From NCBI GenBank assembly GCA_029940695.1, contig JAPYUP010000017.1, forward strand, positions 1 through 34,633: 34,633 nucleotides of DNA, given 5' to 3'. The notes beneath the pieces are model-generated. The model was given only the letters and a program-made list of their open reading frames with translations. It was not told the origin of the DNA and did no database searches. A program made the translations under genes and the position numbers. The stretch is from Candidatus Thalassarchaeaceae archaeon (GTDB taxonomy: Archaea; Thermoplasmatota; Poseidoniia; Poseidoniales; Thalassarchaeaceae). This document shows positions 13,747 to 22,238 of the stretch, in pieces (position 1 is the stretch's first letter; each line of letters begins with the position of its first letter).

Positions 13747-15324
13747 ATGCACTGGGCGGATTACACCGCGCTGAGACTGAGTGAGCGTGGGGGAGCACAG
13801 GTAGCCGCTTCGGGTATCACTCCCTCAGGTGAGTTCCACGTCGGCCACCTGCGCGAGATTCTCACGGCTGAGATGATTCACAGGGCCTGCTTGGATGCCG
13901 GTCTAGACTCGCGCTATCTCTTCATCGTCGACTCGATGGACCCCCTGCGTAGAGTATACGACTTCCTCTCTCCGGACTACGCGCGTTACATCGGGCACCC
14001 GCTGGCCTATGTGCCCGCACCCGGTTCCGATGGCAAGCCCGGGGATAGTAGCACTAGCTATGCAGAGCACTTCCTAGGCCCATTCCTCGAAGCTCTAGAG
14101 GACATCGGCGTCAAGCCCGAGGTCGTGATGAACCACGAGATCTACGAGAGTGGGGGCTTTGCCCGGAGCATTGACCTCGCGATTAGCAGCAAGGACGAGA
14201 TTAGGGGCATAATAGGAGACATCTCCGGCAGGGAAGTTCCCGAGAGCTGGTTCCCCTACAACCCGATTGGTTCCGACGGCAGCCTCGACGGGGTGAGAGT
14301 GACTGGGTATGAGCACCCGCACGTCCAGTGGGTGGACAGTTACGGCGTGGAGGGCTCCTCTGATATCCGCAAAGGCGAGGGTAAGCTCCCCTGGAGGATT
14401 GACTGGGCTGCAAGATGGGGAATCCATGGCATCACCTGCGAGCCCGCGGGCAAGGACCACGGTGCCGCCGGCGGCAGCTTCGACACCGGTATACCAATCA
14501 GCCGGCTGCTTGGAGGTGACCCCCCAGAGAAGATGGTCTACGAGTGGATCCAGCTCAAAGGCATGGGACCAATGTCGAGCTCATCGGGCCTCACAATCGA
14601 CCCGGTGGAGGCACTCGACCTTGTGCCACCGGAAATCTTGCGCTACGTGATAGCGCGCAGCAAGGTAAATCGTCACATCGACTTCGACACCGGTGCGGCC
14701 CTATTCGAGACAGCCGACGAGTACGAGCGGCTGGTCGCTGACCCGCCATCGGGCAGCGAGGAGGAGGTGAGCAAGCGCCAGCGAGTGGCCATGGAAACCC
14801 AACTCGGCGCAATTCGCCTGAGCCAGGTCGAGAGGAGGGGCGACCCGGCGGACTCAATTGCCGGCGTCTCGTTCCGTCACCTCGCGATGCTGGCGCAGGT
14901 CAAGTCAGCAGACGCGGACGTCTGGGGCTCCCTACGGCGCTCGGGCCACCTCGAGGGCGAGCCGAGCGAGGCCCTCGTCGGCAGACTCGCTCGCATGCGA
15001 GTGTGGGTCGATGGTCGGCACTTCCCCGAGACAGCTAGAATAGTCATCCAGACCGAGGTTAGCGACGAGGCGCGAGCGAGCCTGAGTGACGAACATAGGG
15101 GCTTCCTCTCCGTGCTGGCAGGCGCCCTTGCGAACTGCGAGTGGGGGGACGAGGCGATCAACGACTGCATCAGGAAGGCCTCGGATGAAGTTGGGATCGG
15201 CAGGCGTGAGGCCTATGTGGCGCTATACTGGGTGCTGCTGGGTAGGGACTACGGTCCCCGAGTCGCCTCTCTAGGCGCTGAAATGGACAGGGGTGACTTC
15301 CTCACTCTAATCGGTAGCACATAG
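13747..15324 (+). CDS. lysS: Lysyl-tRNA synthetase, class I
   Basis: This 525-residue enzyme is the class I form of LysRS typical of Euryarchaeota. It has ITPSGEFHVGHLRE (HIGH-equivalent HVGH at 31-34) and MSSSSG (276-281), the KMSKS-equivalent of this family, with the conserved EPAGKDHGAAGGS and GKLPWRIDWAARWG stretches between. ATG 13747 is preferred over GTG 13741: family members start MHWAD and GAGG lies 7 nt upstream. An oddity is the segment at ~173-205. There, family members as I recall them carry zinc-binding cysteine pairs (CxxCG and a later CxxCG-like pair), but this protein reads IGSDGSLDG and WVDSYGVEG, without cysteines. It is co-directional with the GfcR-like gene. Confidence 0.95.
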   Translation: MHWADYTALRLSERGGAQVAASGITPSGEFHVGHLREILTAEMIHRACLDAGLDSRYLFIVDSMDPLRRVYDFLSPDYARYIGHPLAYVPAPGSDGKPGDSSTSYAEHFLGPFLEALEDIGVKPEVVMNHEIYESGGFARSIDLAISSKDEIRGIIGDISGREVPESWFPYNPIGSDGSLDGVRVTGYEHPHVQWVDSYGVEGSSDIRKGEGKLPWRIDWAARWGIHGITCEPAGKDHGAAGGSFDTGIPISRLLGGDPPEKMVYEWIQLKGMGPMSSSSGLTIDPVEALDLVPPEILRYVIARSKVNRHIDFDTGAALFETADEYERLVADPPSGSEEEVSKRQRVAMETQLGAIRLSQVERRGDPADSIAGVSFRHLAMLAQVKSADADVWGSLRRSGHLEGEPSEALVGRLARMRVWVDGRHFPETARIVIQTEVSDEARASLSDEHRGFLSVLAGALANCEWGDEAINDCIRKASDEVGIGRREAYVALYWVLLGRDYGPRVASLGAEMDRGDFLTLIGST

Positions 15325-15340
15325 AAAGACGTCGGGTGGC

Positions 15341-15353
15341 CCTAGCACCTAGG
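15341..15353 (+). terminator. Possible terminator hairpin between lysS and carB
   Basis: CCTAG-CAC-CTAGG forms a perfect 5-bp inverted repeat in the 38-bp gap between two convergent genes, followed by short T-runs (ATTTCT, GTTTT). The stem is short, so this is a weak call. Confidence 0.25.
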
Positions 15354-15362
15354 AGCTGATTT

Positions 15363-18300
15363 CTAGAGTGTTTTAAGCTGCAGTAGCCGCGGTTCGGGAA
15401 TGCCGTTCCTCGCCTCATCGATTGCCTCAACCTCCATCCTAGAGCCGGCCATCGTGGTCACGAACGGTATGTTGAGTTCGACAGCGAGCCTGCGCATCAT
15501 GTTGCCGTCGAGTACTGCGCCACCCGTCGAGCGTGGTGTGTTGATGACCAGGTGAATCTTGCCCTGCCTCATCAGGTCGAGGGCGTCTGGGGACCTGCCC
15601 TCCGCAATCCTGTAACAAGTCCTGACCTCAAGGCCCCCTGCCTCGCGTAGCACCCGCGAGGTACCGCGGGTGGCGTATAGGGTGAACCCCATGTCCTGCA
15701 GGCGTCGGGCCAGCGGGATGCTGTCGTGCTTGTCCTTGTCCTTCACGGTGATGTACACACCGCCCTCGGTGGGGACGGGGAGCTCGGTGGCAAGCCTCGC
15801 CTTGAGGTAGGCAGCGGCCGCCCTCACGTGCGAGCCCATGACCTCTCCGGTCGACTTCATCTCGGGCCCGGGGGCCGGGTCGAGGCCTCGCAGCTTGATG
15901 AAGGGGAAGACCGGGACTTTGACGCAGACAGCGTCCGTCTGCGGCTCCGGGATGTCGAGGTCGGCCAGCCTGTCGCCCAGCGCGACGCGCGCAGCGATGC
16001 GCGCCAGCGGGATGCCAGTCGACTTGGCGACGAACGGGAAGGTGCGCGAGCCGCGCGGGTTGACCTCGAGCACGTACAGCAGGCCCTTGTGGATGGCGAA
16101 CTGAATGTTGAAGCAGCCCCTGATTCCCAACTCGATGCCGATTCGGGTGGTCCACTCCTCGACCTCCAAGAGAATCTCGTCGGGTACGTTCTGTGGCGGG
16201 ATGAAGCAGGTCGAGTCTCCTGAGTGGATGCCGGCCTCCTCGAGGTGTTCCATGATTGCGCCGACGAGCACCCGCTCGCCGTCGCACACTGCGTCCACGT
16301 CCAGCTCGACGGCGTTTCCCAGGTACTTGTCGATTAGAAGTGGGCGGGCGGGCGTCAGGTACGCCTCACGCATGTATGACTCGAGTTGCTTGTAGTTTGA
16401 GAGAATCTCCATACCCCGCCCCCCGAGCACGTAGGATGGTCGAATCAGCACTGGGTAACCGATCTCGTTGGCCGCCTCCCTGACCCCGTCCGGGGTGGTC
16501 GCGGTCATCCCGTTGGGCATCCTGAGACCGCACCTCGCGGCGAACCCCTCGAAGCGCTCGCGGTCGCTGGCCTCGTCGACGGCCTCGGGAGTGGTGCCCT
16601 CCATAATGAGCTCTAGGCCGAGGTCCGAGAGGTGAGGCAGTGTGTCGGCCAAGGGCAGAGCGAGGTTGATGGCCGTCTGGCCTCCGAACTGCAGCAGGAT
16701 GCCGTTTGCGTCCTCGCGCAGTAGCATCTCGGTGACGCACTCGAGAGTCAGCGGGTCGAAGTACAGCCGGTCGCTGGTGTCGAAGTCCGTGGACACGGTT
16801 TCAGGGTTGTTGTTGATGATGATGGCCTCGTGCCCGAGATCCTGTATCGCCCCAGCCGCGTGGACGCAGCCGTAGTCGAACTCAATCCCCTGCCCTATTC
16901 TAATCGGGCCCGAGCCGACCACCGCTATGCGCTGCTTGATCGAGCCTGCCAGACCTGGCACGAAGTCTATGCCGTGCTCTGACGAGCCCCCCTCGTATGT
17001 CGAGTAGTAGTACGGAGTCACTGCGGCGAACTCGGCTGCGCACGAGTCCACCATGCGGAAGCGGGGATGGATGTGCAAGGCGTGCCGGCGGTGGCGGACA
17101 GCCGTCTCGTCACACCCCACTGGGAGATTCTTGAATCCGCTTTCTAGGAAGCCGGTCAGCGCATCAGCGATGTGCAGATCGGTGAAGCCGGCACCCTTCC
17201 AAGACCTCATCTCGGCCTCGGGCACCTCGGATGGCCTCATGCCGATCTCCCCGGCAGCCCTTATCTCGGTCTCAATTGCAGCGATGTTTTCGAACCGATG
17301 CAGGAACCACCTCGTCACGCCACCGGTCAGGTCCCTGACGTCCTCGATCGAGTAACCCCTCCGGAAGGCCTCGATGATGGCACCCAAGCGCCTGTCGGTG
17401 GCGACACGCAGCCAGTCCTCCATCAGAGCGGTCGGCAGATGCTCGGCTGCTCGCTCGTCCATCGACTCGCCATCCGAGGCGTCGGACATGGTGAGTGGGC
17501 GGGGGTGGGGCTGGCCGTACTCGAGGCTGGCCCATGCCTTCAGGCAAGCCTCCTCGAAACAGCGACCTATGGCCATGACTTCGCCAGTGGATTTCATCGA
17601 GGTTCCGATACGCCTGTCGGCGGTGCGGAACTTGTCGAACGGCCATCGTGGGATCTTGACCACACAGTAGTCAAGGGTTGGCTCGAACGCGGCTGTCGTG
17701 TCCTCGCCGGTGATTGGGTTGGGCAACTCGTCGAGGGTGTACCCGACGGCAATGAGCGCGGACATTCGGGCGATTGGATACCCTGTAGCCTTGGAGGCGA
17801 GGGCGGAGGAGCGAGAGACACGGGGGTTGACCTCGATGACGCGGTACTCCCCCGTAGACTGGGCAACGGCGAACTGCACGTTGCAGCCCCCCTTGATGTT
17901 GAGGCGCCTGATCAACTTGAGAGAAGCGTTCCTCAGCATCTGGTGGTCGCGGTCGGAAAGGGTCTGTTGGGGGGCGACCACAATCGACTCGCCTGTGTGA
18001 ATTCCCATTGGATCGATGTTTTCCATCGTGCACACGATTATGGCGTTGTCAGCACCGTCACGCATGACCTCATACTCGTGCTCCTGCCACCCCATGATAC
18101 TCTCTTCGATTAGCACCTGGCCGATTGCTGAGTGAAGGATACCCTGGCTGGCAATCTCTACAAGCTCGCCCATGTTGAATGCTGTGCCGCCACCCAATCC
18201 ACCAAGCGTGAATGCAGGCCTGATGAGCAGTGGAAAGCCGTCGAGTTCCTCCGCAGCAACGATGGCCTCGTCGATGGATGCGCAGGCAATCGCCCTGCAG

Positions 18301-18728
18301 ACCGGGAGGTCGATCTCCTCGCAGACTCGCTTGAACTGGTCCCTGTCCTCCGCCTCGTTAATCGAAGGGAGGTTGCAGCCAATGAGCTCGACACCAAGTT
18401 CGTCCAGGGTACCGTCGTTGGCGAGCGCGGAGGCGATGTTCAGCGCGGTCTGGCCACCCATGCCAGCGAGCAGGGCATCGGGTCTCTCTAACTCCATGAT
18501 TCGCTTGACGACCTCTGGAAGCAGCGGCTCGATGTAGATCCGGTCGGCCATCTCCGGGTCGTTCTGGATGGTCGCTGGGTTAGAGTTGACAAGGACGACC
18601 TCGAAGCCATCGTCCCTGAGCGCCCTACAGGCCTGCGAGCCGGAGAAGTCGAACTCAGCGGCCTGACCTATGCGAATCGGGCCGCTGCCGAGAATCATTA
18701 TCCTACTGAGGTCGTTGCGGCGAGGCAT
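15363..18728 (-). CDS. carB: Carbamoyl-phosphate synthase large subunit
   Basis: This 1121-residue protein makes carbamoyl phosphate from bicarbonate, ammonia and two ATP for pyrimidine and arginine synthesis. It has the internal duplication expected of CarB. Each half starts with a GSGPIRIGQ loop (ILGSGPIRIGQAAEFD and VVGSGPIRIGQGIEFDYG) and has ATP-grasp signatures (IRPAFTLGGLGGG; IRPSYVLGGRGMEI; VLEVNPRGSRTFPF). A C-terminal MGS-like allosteric domain follows (~935-1100; ATRGTSRVLREAGG, NTPRSTGG). It is slightly longer than the ~1070 residues of bacterial CarB. Its ATG overlaps the carA stop (TGATG), so the two subunits are translationally coupled. Long antisense frames over this gene are compositional shadows. 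Confidence 0.98.
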   Translation of the reverse strand: MPRRNDLSRIMILGSGPIRIGQAAEFDFSGSQACRALRDDGFEVVLVNSNPATIQNDPEMADRIYIEPLLPEVVKRIMELERPDALLAGMGGQTALNIASALANDGTLDELGVELIGCNLPSINEAEDRDQFKRVCEEIDLPVCRAIACASIDEAIVAAEELDGFPLLIRPAFTLGGLGGGTAFNMGELVEIASQGILHSAIGQVLIEESIMGWQEHEYEVMRDGADNAIIVCTMENIDPMGIHTGESIVVAPQQTLSDRDHQMLRNASLKLIRRLNIKGGCNVQFAVAQSTGEYRVIEVNPRVSRSSALASKATGYPIARMSALIAVGYTLDELPNPITGEDTTAAFEPTLDYCVVKIPRWPFDKFRTADRRIGTSMKSTGEVMAIGRCFEEACLKAWASLEYGQPHPRPLTMSDASDGESMDERAAEHLPTALMEDWLRVATDRRLGAIIEAFRRGYSIEDVRDLTGGVTRWFLHRFENIAAIETEIRAAGEIGMRPSEVPEAEMRSWKGAGFTDLHIADALTGFLESGFKNLPVGCDETAVRHRRHALHIHPRFRMVDSCAAEFAAVTPYYYSTYEGGSSEHGIDFVPGLAGSIKQRIAVVGSGPIRIGQGIEFDYGCVHAAGAIQDLGHEAIIINNNPETVSTDFDTSDRLYFDPLTLECVTEMLLREDANGILLQFGGQTAINLALPLADTLPHLSDLGLELIMEGTTPEAVDEASDRERFEGFAARCGLRMPNGMTATTPDGVREAANEIGYPVLIRPSYVLGGRGMEILSNYKQLESYMREAYLTPARPLLIDKYLGNAVELDVDAVCDGERVLVGAIMEHLEEAGIHSGDSTCFIPPQNVPDEILLEVEEWTTRIGIELGIRGCFNIQFAIHKGLLYVLEVNPRGSRTFPFVAKSTGIPLARIAARVALGDRLADLDIPEPQTDAVCVKVPVFPFIKLRGLDPAPGPEMKSTGEVMGSHVRAAAAYLKARLATELPVPTEGGVYITVKDKDKHDSIPLARRLQDMGFTLYATRGTSRVLREAGGLEVRTCYRIAEGRSPDALDLMRQGKIHLVINTPRSTGGAVLDGNMMRRLAVELNIPFVTTMAGSRMEVEAIDEARNGIPEPRLLQLKTL

Positions 18729-20062
18729 CAGCCACCACTCCCGCTAGTGACAATCGCTGCATGGTCGATGCCGAGGTGGTCGGACACGATGCTCTGGAAC
18801 CTGTCGAACAGGGGCGATGCGTCGTGCGGTCCGGGACATGCTTCCGGGTGGAATTGGATGGTGAAGGCTGGCTTGCCGTGCAAGTCAAGGCCTTCGACCG
18901 TGTGGTCGTTGGAGTTCACGTGACGGACATTGAAGTCAGCACCTAGGACGTTCTCACCGGACTCAGATCGCGCGCCGCTCGGGTGCGGTGCCAGCATCCC
19001 CTGAACTGGGTCCTCCACGGCGAAGCCGTGGTTCTGGCTGGTTATGTACACCCTGCCAGTCTCCAGATCAAGCACGGGCTGGTTCGCTCCCCTGTGACCA
19101 TATCTGAGCTTGTAAGTGCGAAGACCGGCGGCTAGGCCCATCAGCTGGTGCCCCAAGCATATTCCCATCACGGGCATACCCTCCCTGACTGCAGCAGCGA
19201 GGGAGTTGCGGGCCACCGTCGCAGCCCCGGGGTGAGCCGGGTTGCCCGGACCGTTGGAGGCGAACACAGCGACTGGTGCCCAGTCACGCATGATGTCTTC
19301 GAGCGGCATGGTGGCTGGGCACCTCACGACCTCGAAGCGCCGGCAGAGCTCCCTGAGGATGTTATACTTGATTCCGCAGTCGATTGCCGCTAGCCTAGGG
19401 AGCGGTCGTCCCCGCTCGTCCTGGGCCCCAGAGTTGAGCAGGACGGTTTGGTCGCAAGTGACCTCGGCGACGAGGTCCTCGTCGTCGGGCGGGGTCATCT
19501 CATTCAGGATTCGCCACATCTCAGAGACGCGTTCGATGGGGCCGAACACACACAGCAAAGTGCCGTGCTCCCTGACTCGCCGAGTCAGGGCCCTGGTATC
19601 GACGCCCTCGATTCCAGGTACGTCATGCGCGACTAGTAGGTCGTGCACGCTGCCAACGGAGTCCCTGTGGTCGGGCAGGCCGGTGTGATGGCGGCACACC
19701 ACCCCTCGTGGGTGGACGCCCGAGGACTCCGAAATCCCAGGTATGATTCCATAGTTGCCCAGAAGGGGATAGGTGAAGGTCAGCACCTGACCTGCGAACG
19801 ATGGGTCGGTCAGGCTCTCCTGGTACCCACACATCCCAGTAGTGAAGACCAACTCGCCTTGGGCAATGGTCTCAGCACCGAACAGCCTGCCCTCGAACCT
19901 AGTGCCATCGGCGAGAAGAAGCAGGCCTCGCGAACCACTGGGCTGCTCGACGCCGCCAGATTCGACCATGACGTCGGCGGCATCCCTGAACACTGGGGCG
20001 GACTCAACACCACGAACACCGGCGCCCGGGGAGAAGCCTCGCCCTGCGGTAGTCTCCGACAT
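18728..20062 (-). CDS. carA: Carbamoyl-phosphate synthase small subunit (glutaminase)
   Basis: This 444-residue subunit hydrolyses glutamine and passes ammonia to CarB. The N-terminal CPSase domain starts near residue 45 (GLLLLADGTRFEGRLFGA). The class I glutamine amidotransferase domain shows the nucleophile C302 (MGICLGHQLMG) and the H405/E407 pair (IQFHPEACPGP). The first ~44 residues are a low-similarity extension. An ATG at residue 32 could be the true start, but a TTAAGAA box 29 nt before 20062 supports the longer form. A 15-bp perfect palindrome covers that box and could regulate the carAB operon. carB follows with a 3-bp overlap. Confidence 0.97.
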   Translation of the reverse strand: MSETTAGRGFSPGAGVRGVESAPVFRDAADVMVESGGVEQPSGSRGLLLLADGTRFEGRLFGAETIAQGELVFTTGMCGYQESLTDPSFAGQVLTFTYPLLGNYGIIPGISESSGVHPRGVVCRHHTGLPDHRDSVGSVHDLLVAHDVPGIEGVDTRALTRRVREHGTLLCVFGPIERVSEMWRILNEMTPPDDEDLVAEVTCDQTVLLNSGAQDERGRPLPRLAAIDCGIKYNILRELCRRFEVVRCPATMPLEDIMRDWAPVAVFASNGPGNPAHPGAATVARNSLAAAVREGMPVMGICLGHQLMGLAAGLRTYKLRYGHRGANQPVLDLETGRVYITSQNHGFAVEDPVQGMLAPHPSGARSESGENVLGADFNVRHVNSNDHTVEGLDLHGKPAFTIQFHPEACPGPHDASPLFDRFQSIVSDHLGIDHAAIVTSGSGG

Positions 20063-20080
20063 CAGTAATGCTGCCCAAGT

Positions 20081-20095
20081 ACGATTCTTAATCGT
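20081..20095 (-). promoter_or_regulatory. carAB promoter box within a perfect palindrome (ACGATT-N3-AATCGT)
   Basis: On the minus strand TTAAGAA (20085-20091) begins 29 nt before the carA ATG, the usual box position here. It lies inside a 6+3+6 perfect inverted repeat. A repressor bound there would block promoter recognition. The overlap is visible in sequence; regulation is inferred. Confidence 0.4.
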
Positions 20096-20135
20096 TGAGA
20101 GTGACTTGCTCGATTGGGCCTGAAGGATTCAGCCG

Positions 20136-20690
20136 TCACTCTTCTTCGTGGTTGATCACGATCTTGCCCCTGATGGAGGGGACTATCTCGATCAACCCCC
20201 CGTCGAACCTTGATGCCTCGTCAATCGGCCCGACCCAAGCGTCGAGGAATACGGCTAGCGCAGAGACCTCGGAATGAGGCTGGTTTCCGATTGAGACGTT
20301 GTGATCGGAGAGGCGAAACGTCTCTGACGGGACTTTCGTACCTCCAACCACCACGATGGCTGGCTTGTCAATGGGAATCTCCGGGAGGGCCTCACGCCAT
20401 GGTTGGCCGTACATAGTTAGGTGCACGATGGTGGCCTCGTCGCCCTTGGAAGCGCGCCTGAGCCAAGCCATCGGCTTGGGCTCGTAGCGACACTCGAACT
20501 CGCCACCGAAGTGCTCGGTCACAGAGTTCCAGGTCTCTAGGGCCGAGTGGTCCTCCTCACCGGCGAGCACCACTTCGTCAGCGCCGAATGCCCTCGCCGT
20601 CAGGCCCAAATGGGAGGTGATACGCTTGTCGCGCTCACGCCTGTGGCCGAGTCTGAGGACGGACAGCCTAGGCAGCTCGGCACGGGCCAT
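20136..20690 (-). CDS. trm56: tRNA (cytidine-56 2'-O)-methyltransferase Trm56
   Basis: This 184-residue SPOUT-class enzyme methylates the ribose of C56 in the T-loop of archaeal tRNAs. The family pattern is strong: VLRLGHRRERDKRITSHLGL at the N-terminus, LTARAFGADEV, IVVVGGTKVPSETF, and the SAM-knot segment VSIGNQPHSEVSALAVFLD. ATG 20690 lies 4 bp after the stop of the upstream membrane protein gene. A further in-frame ATG at 20717 would overlap that gene by 23 bp and adds residues without family similarity. It is expressed with the membrane protein gene, probably from the divergent promoter near 21370. Confidence 0.93.
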   Translation of the reverse strand: MARAELPRLSVLRLGHRRERDKRITSHLGLTARAFGADEVVLAGEEDHSALETWNSVTEHFGGEFECRYEPKPMAWLRRASKGDEATIVHLTMYGQPWREALPEIPIDKPAIVVVGGTKVPSETFRLSDHNVSIGNQPHSEVSALAVFLDAWVGPIDEASRFDGGLIEIVPSIRGKIVINHEEE

Positions 20691-20694
20691 TGGC

Positions 20695-21345
20695 TCACGC
20701 GTACGGAGGCTCCTCATCAGCCTGACCCTCGTAAGACGGTTCCTCGGCAGCGGGAAAAACGTTTACACCCATACTCAGCATGCTGGCCCTGACCCATTGC
20801 AGGAGCATCGCATCGAACATGAACCGTGATGCGAAGTGAATCATGATGGCAATCAGCACGAGCCTCCCCGATGCGAACAAGGCCGTATCGAGGCCGATGT
20901 CGTCGAAGTGGAGTAGAACTGGCTCAACGATGTAGAAGAGGGCCAGTACTACCAACAGCCCTCCTGCCTGAGAGAAATTCGCGTTCCCCTTCTCTCTGCC
21001 TACTACCATGACAAGGGTGGCCGCGAGGACCAGTGATGGGACAATTAGACTCAGTGCCTCGAAGTCGAAGGCCCCGATTAGGGAGACTGGGATTTCGGCA
21101 TCGTCCAACTTCGCAGCGCCCTTCTTGACGGCTATCCACCAGAACAGGGCGCTCGACATGAACAGGGCTCCAGAGATCCAGCCACGCTGGGTAATCATGT
21201 CCCTGACGTGGTGTGTATCCTTTGGCTGGAGTCTTTGGACGATGGACTCGAGGATGAACAGCGTCTCGGGGTCGTTGGCGGGTTCGACATCGGACAGAAG
21301 CTGTCCCGAGGCACTCTCTTCCGAGGTCTCCTCGCCCAGAACCAT
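20695..21345 (-). CDS. Four-helix membrane protein of unknown function
   Basis: I do not recognise this 216-residue protein. It starts with a ~50-residue acidic cytoplasmic region (with a helix near FILESIVQRLQPKDTHHV), then four hydrophobic helices at about 55-73, 97-116, 128-147 and 157-178, and ends in an acidic tail rich in E and P (EEPSYEGQADEEPPYA). No catalytic motif is visible. Both ends appear to be cytoplasmic. It precedes trm56 by 4 bp and is probably co-transcribed with it; a functional link is not evident. Its promoter box (TTATGAT, -29) overlaps the one for folP. Confidence 0.6.
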   Translation of the reverse strand: MVLGEETSEESASGQLLSDVEPANDPETLFILESIVQRLQPKDTHHVRDMITQRGWISGALFMSSALFWWIAVKKGAAKLDDAEIPVSLIGAFDFEALSLIVPSLVLAATLVMVVGREKGNANFSQAGGLLVVLALFYIVEPVLLHFDDIGLDTALFASGRLVLIAIMIHFASRFMFDAMLLQWVRASMLSMGVNVFPAAEEPSYEGQADEEPPYA

Positions 21346-21367
21346 CGCTTGATTGCCTCTCCGTCAC

Positions 21368-21376
21368 ATCATAAAG
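21368..21376. promoter_or_regulatory. Shared AT-rich box between divergent genes (ATCATAAAG)
   Basis: On the minus strand TTATGAT starts 29 nt before ATG 21345. On the plus strand the CATAAAG part lies about 27-31 nt before ATG 21401. A single AT-rich island is thus almost equidistant from both starts. Confidence 0.4.
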
Positions 21377-21400
21377 CAATCGTCGTTTAGGCGGGGCGAG

Positions 21401-22234
21401 ATGGCCGACTGGCGACCTATGCTCAATCACCGAGAGGGCGGAATCCCTCGAATCATGGGGGTTATCAATGTCACTCCCGACTCGTTTCACCCCGGTTCGA
21501 GGTCCCCCAAGACGCTCGAAGCCATCGCCCGGGCCGTTCGCATGGCAGAGCAGGGGGCGGACTGGATCGACGTAGGGGGCGAATCGACCCGCCCGGGCGC
21601 TACCCCCGTTACTATCGATGCCGAGGTGGAGCGTGTGATTCCCACAATCACTGGCATCAGGGATGCTCTGCCAGACGTTTGCATCTCCATCGACACTCGG
21701 AGGGCTGGCGTGGCCCGACAGGCACTAGATGCCGGTGCTGACCTAGTGAACGACGTCTCATCACTGAGCGATCCGGGCATGCTGGATGTTATCATCGAGC
21801 ACGGCTGCCCCGTTTGCGTCATGCACATGCAGGGCCTGCCGCAGAACATGCAGGACAATCCGCGCTACGAGGATGTGGTCGCTGAGGTCAGGGGGACTCT
21901 AGGAAGTGCGACTGGTCACCTCATGGATGCCGGCCTCGAACCCGGCATGATCGTCGTGGACCCCGGCATCGGCTTCGGCAAGAATCTCGAGCACAACCTC
22001 GCTCTGCTATCCGCCGGAAGGGACATTGCGCCTAGCAAAGACATGCCGCTGATGTGGGGAGCCAGCAGGAAGAGCCTGTTCCGTGACCTCCTAGGGAGGG
22101 AGTCTAGTGGAGGCAGACTTCCGGGCACGCTAGGAGTAGCGGCAATGGCCCCCTCCAAGGGGGTTGACCTCATCAGAGTGCACGATGTGGTCGATCACGC
22201 CGACCTTTACGCAGTGATGTCGGCACTAGGGTGA
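21401..22234 (+). CDS. folP: Dihydropteroate synthase
   Basis: This 277-residue TIM-barrel enzyme joins a pterin diphosphate with p-aminobenzoate (or a related aryl substrate in archaea) in folate-type cofactor synthesis. Signatures are GVINVTPDSFHPGSR, WIDVGGESTRPGA, the DxN-type DLVNDVSSLSD and VVDPGIGFGKNLEHN, with the C-terminal RVHDV. ATG 21401 is chosen over 21353 because it follows a shared promoter box and GC-rich leader; the earlier start would place the promoter inside the gene. Other folate-pathway genes are not adjacent. The TraB-like gene follows after 4 bp and is likely co-transcribed. Confidence 0.92.
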   Translation: MADWRPMLNHREGGIPRIMGVINVTPDSFHPGSRSPKTLEAIARAVRMAEQGADWIDVGGESTRPGATPVTIDAEVERVIPTITGIRDALPDVCISIDTRRAGVARQALDAGADLVNDVSSLSDPGMLDVIIEHGCPVCVMHMQGLPQNMQDNPRYEDVVAEVRGTLGSATGHLMDAGLEPGMIVVDPGIGFGKNLEHNLALLSAGRDIAPSKDMPLMWGASRKSLFRDLLGRESSGGRLPGTLGVAAMAPSKGVDLIRVHDVVDHADLYAVMSALG

Positions 22235-22238
22235 TTCT

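Noticed and set aside
17172-18113. 313-residue open frame antisense to carB
   Set aside because: It lies wholly within carB, whose ATP-grasp motifs are intact, and shows no family features. Long antisense frames are expected from the strong third-codon-position GC bias here.
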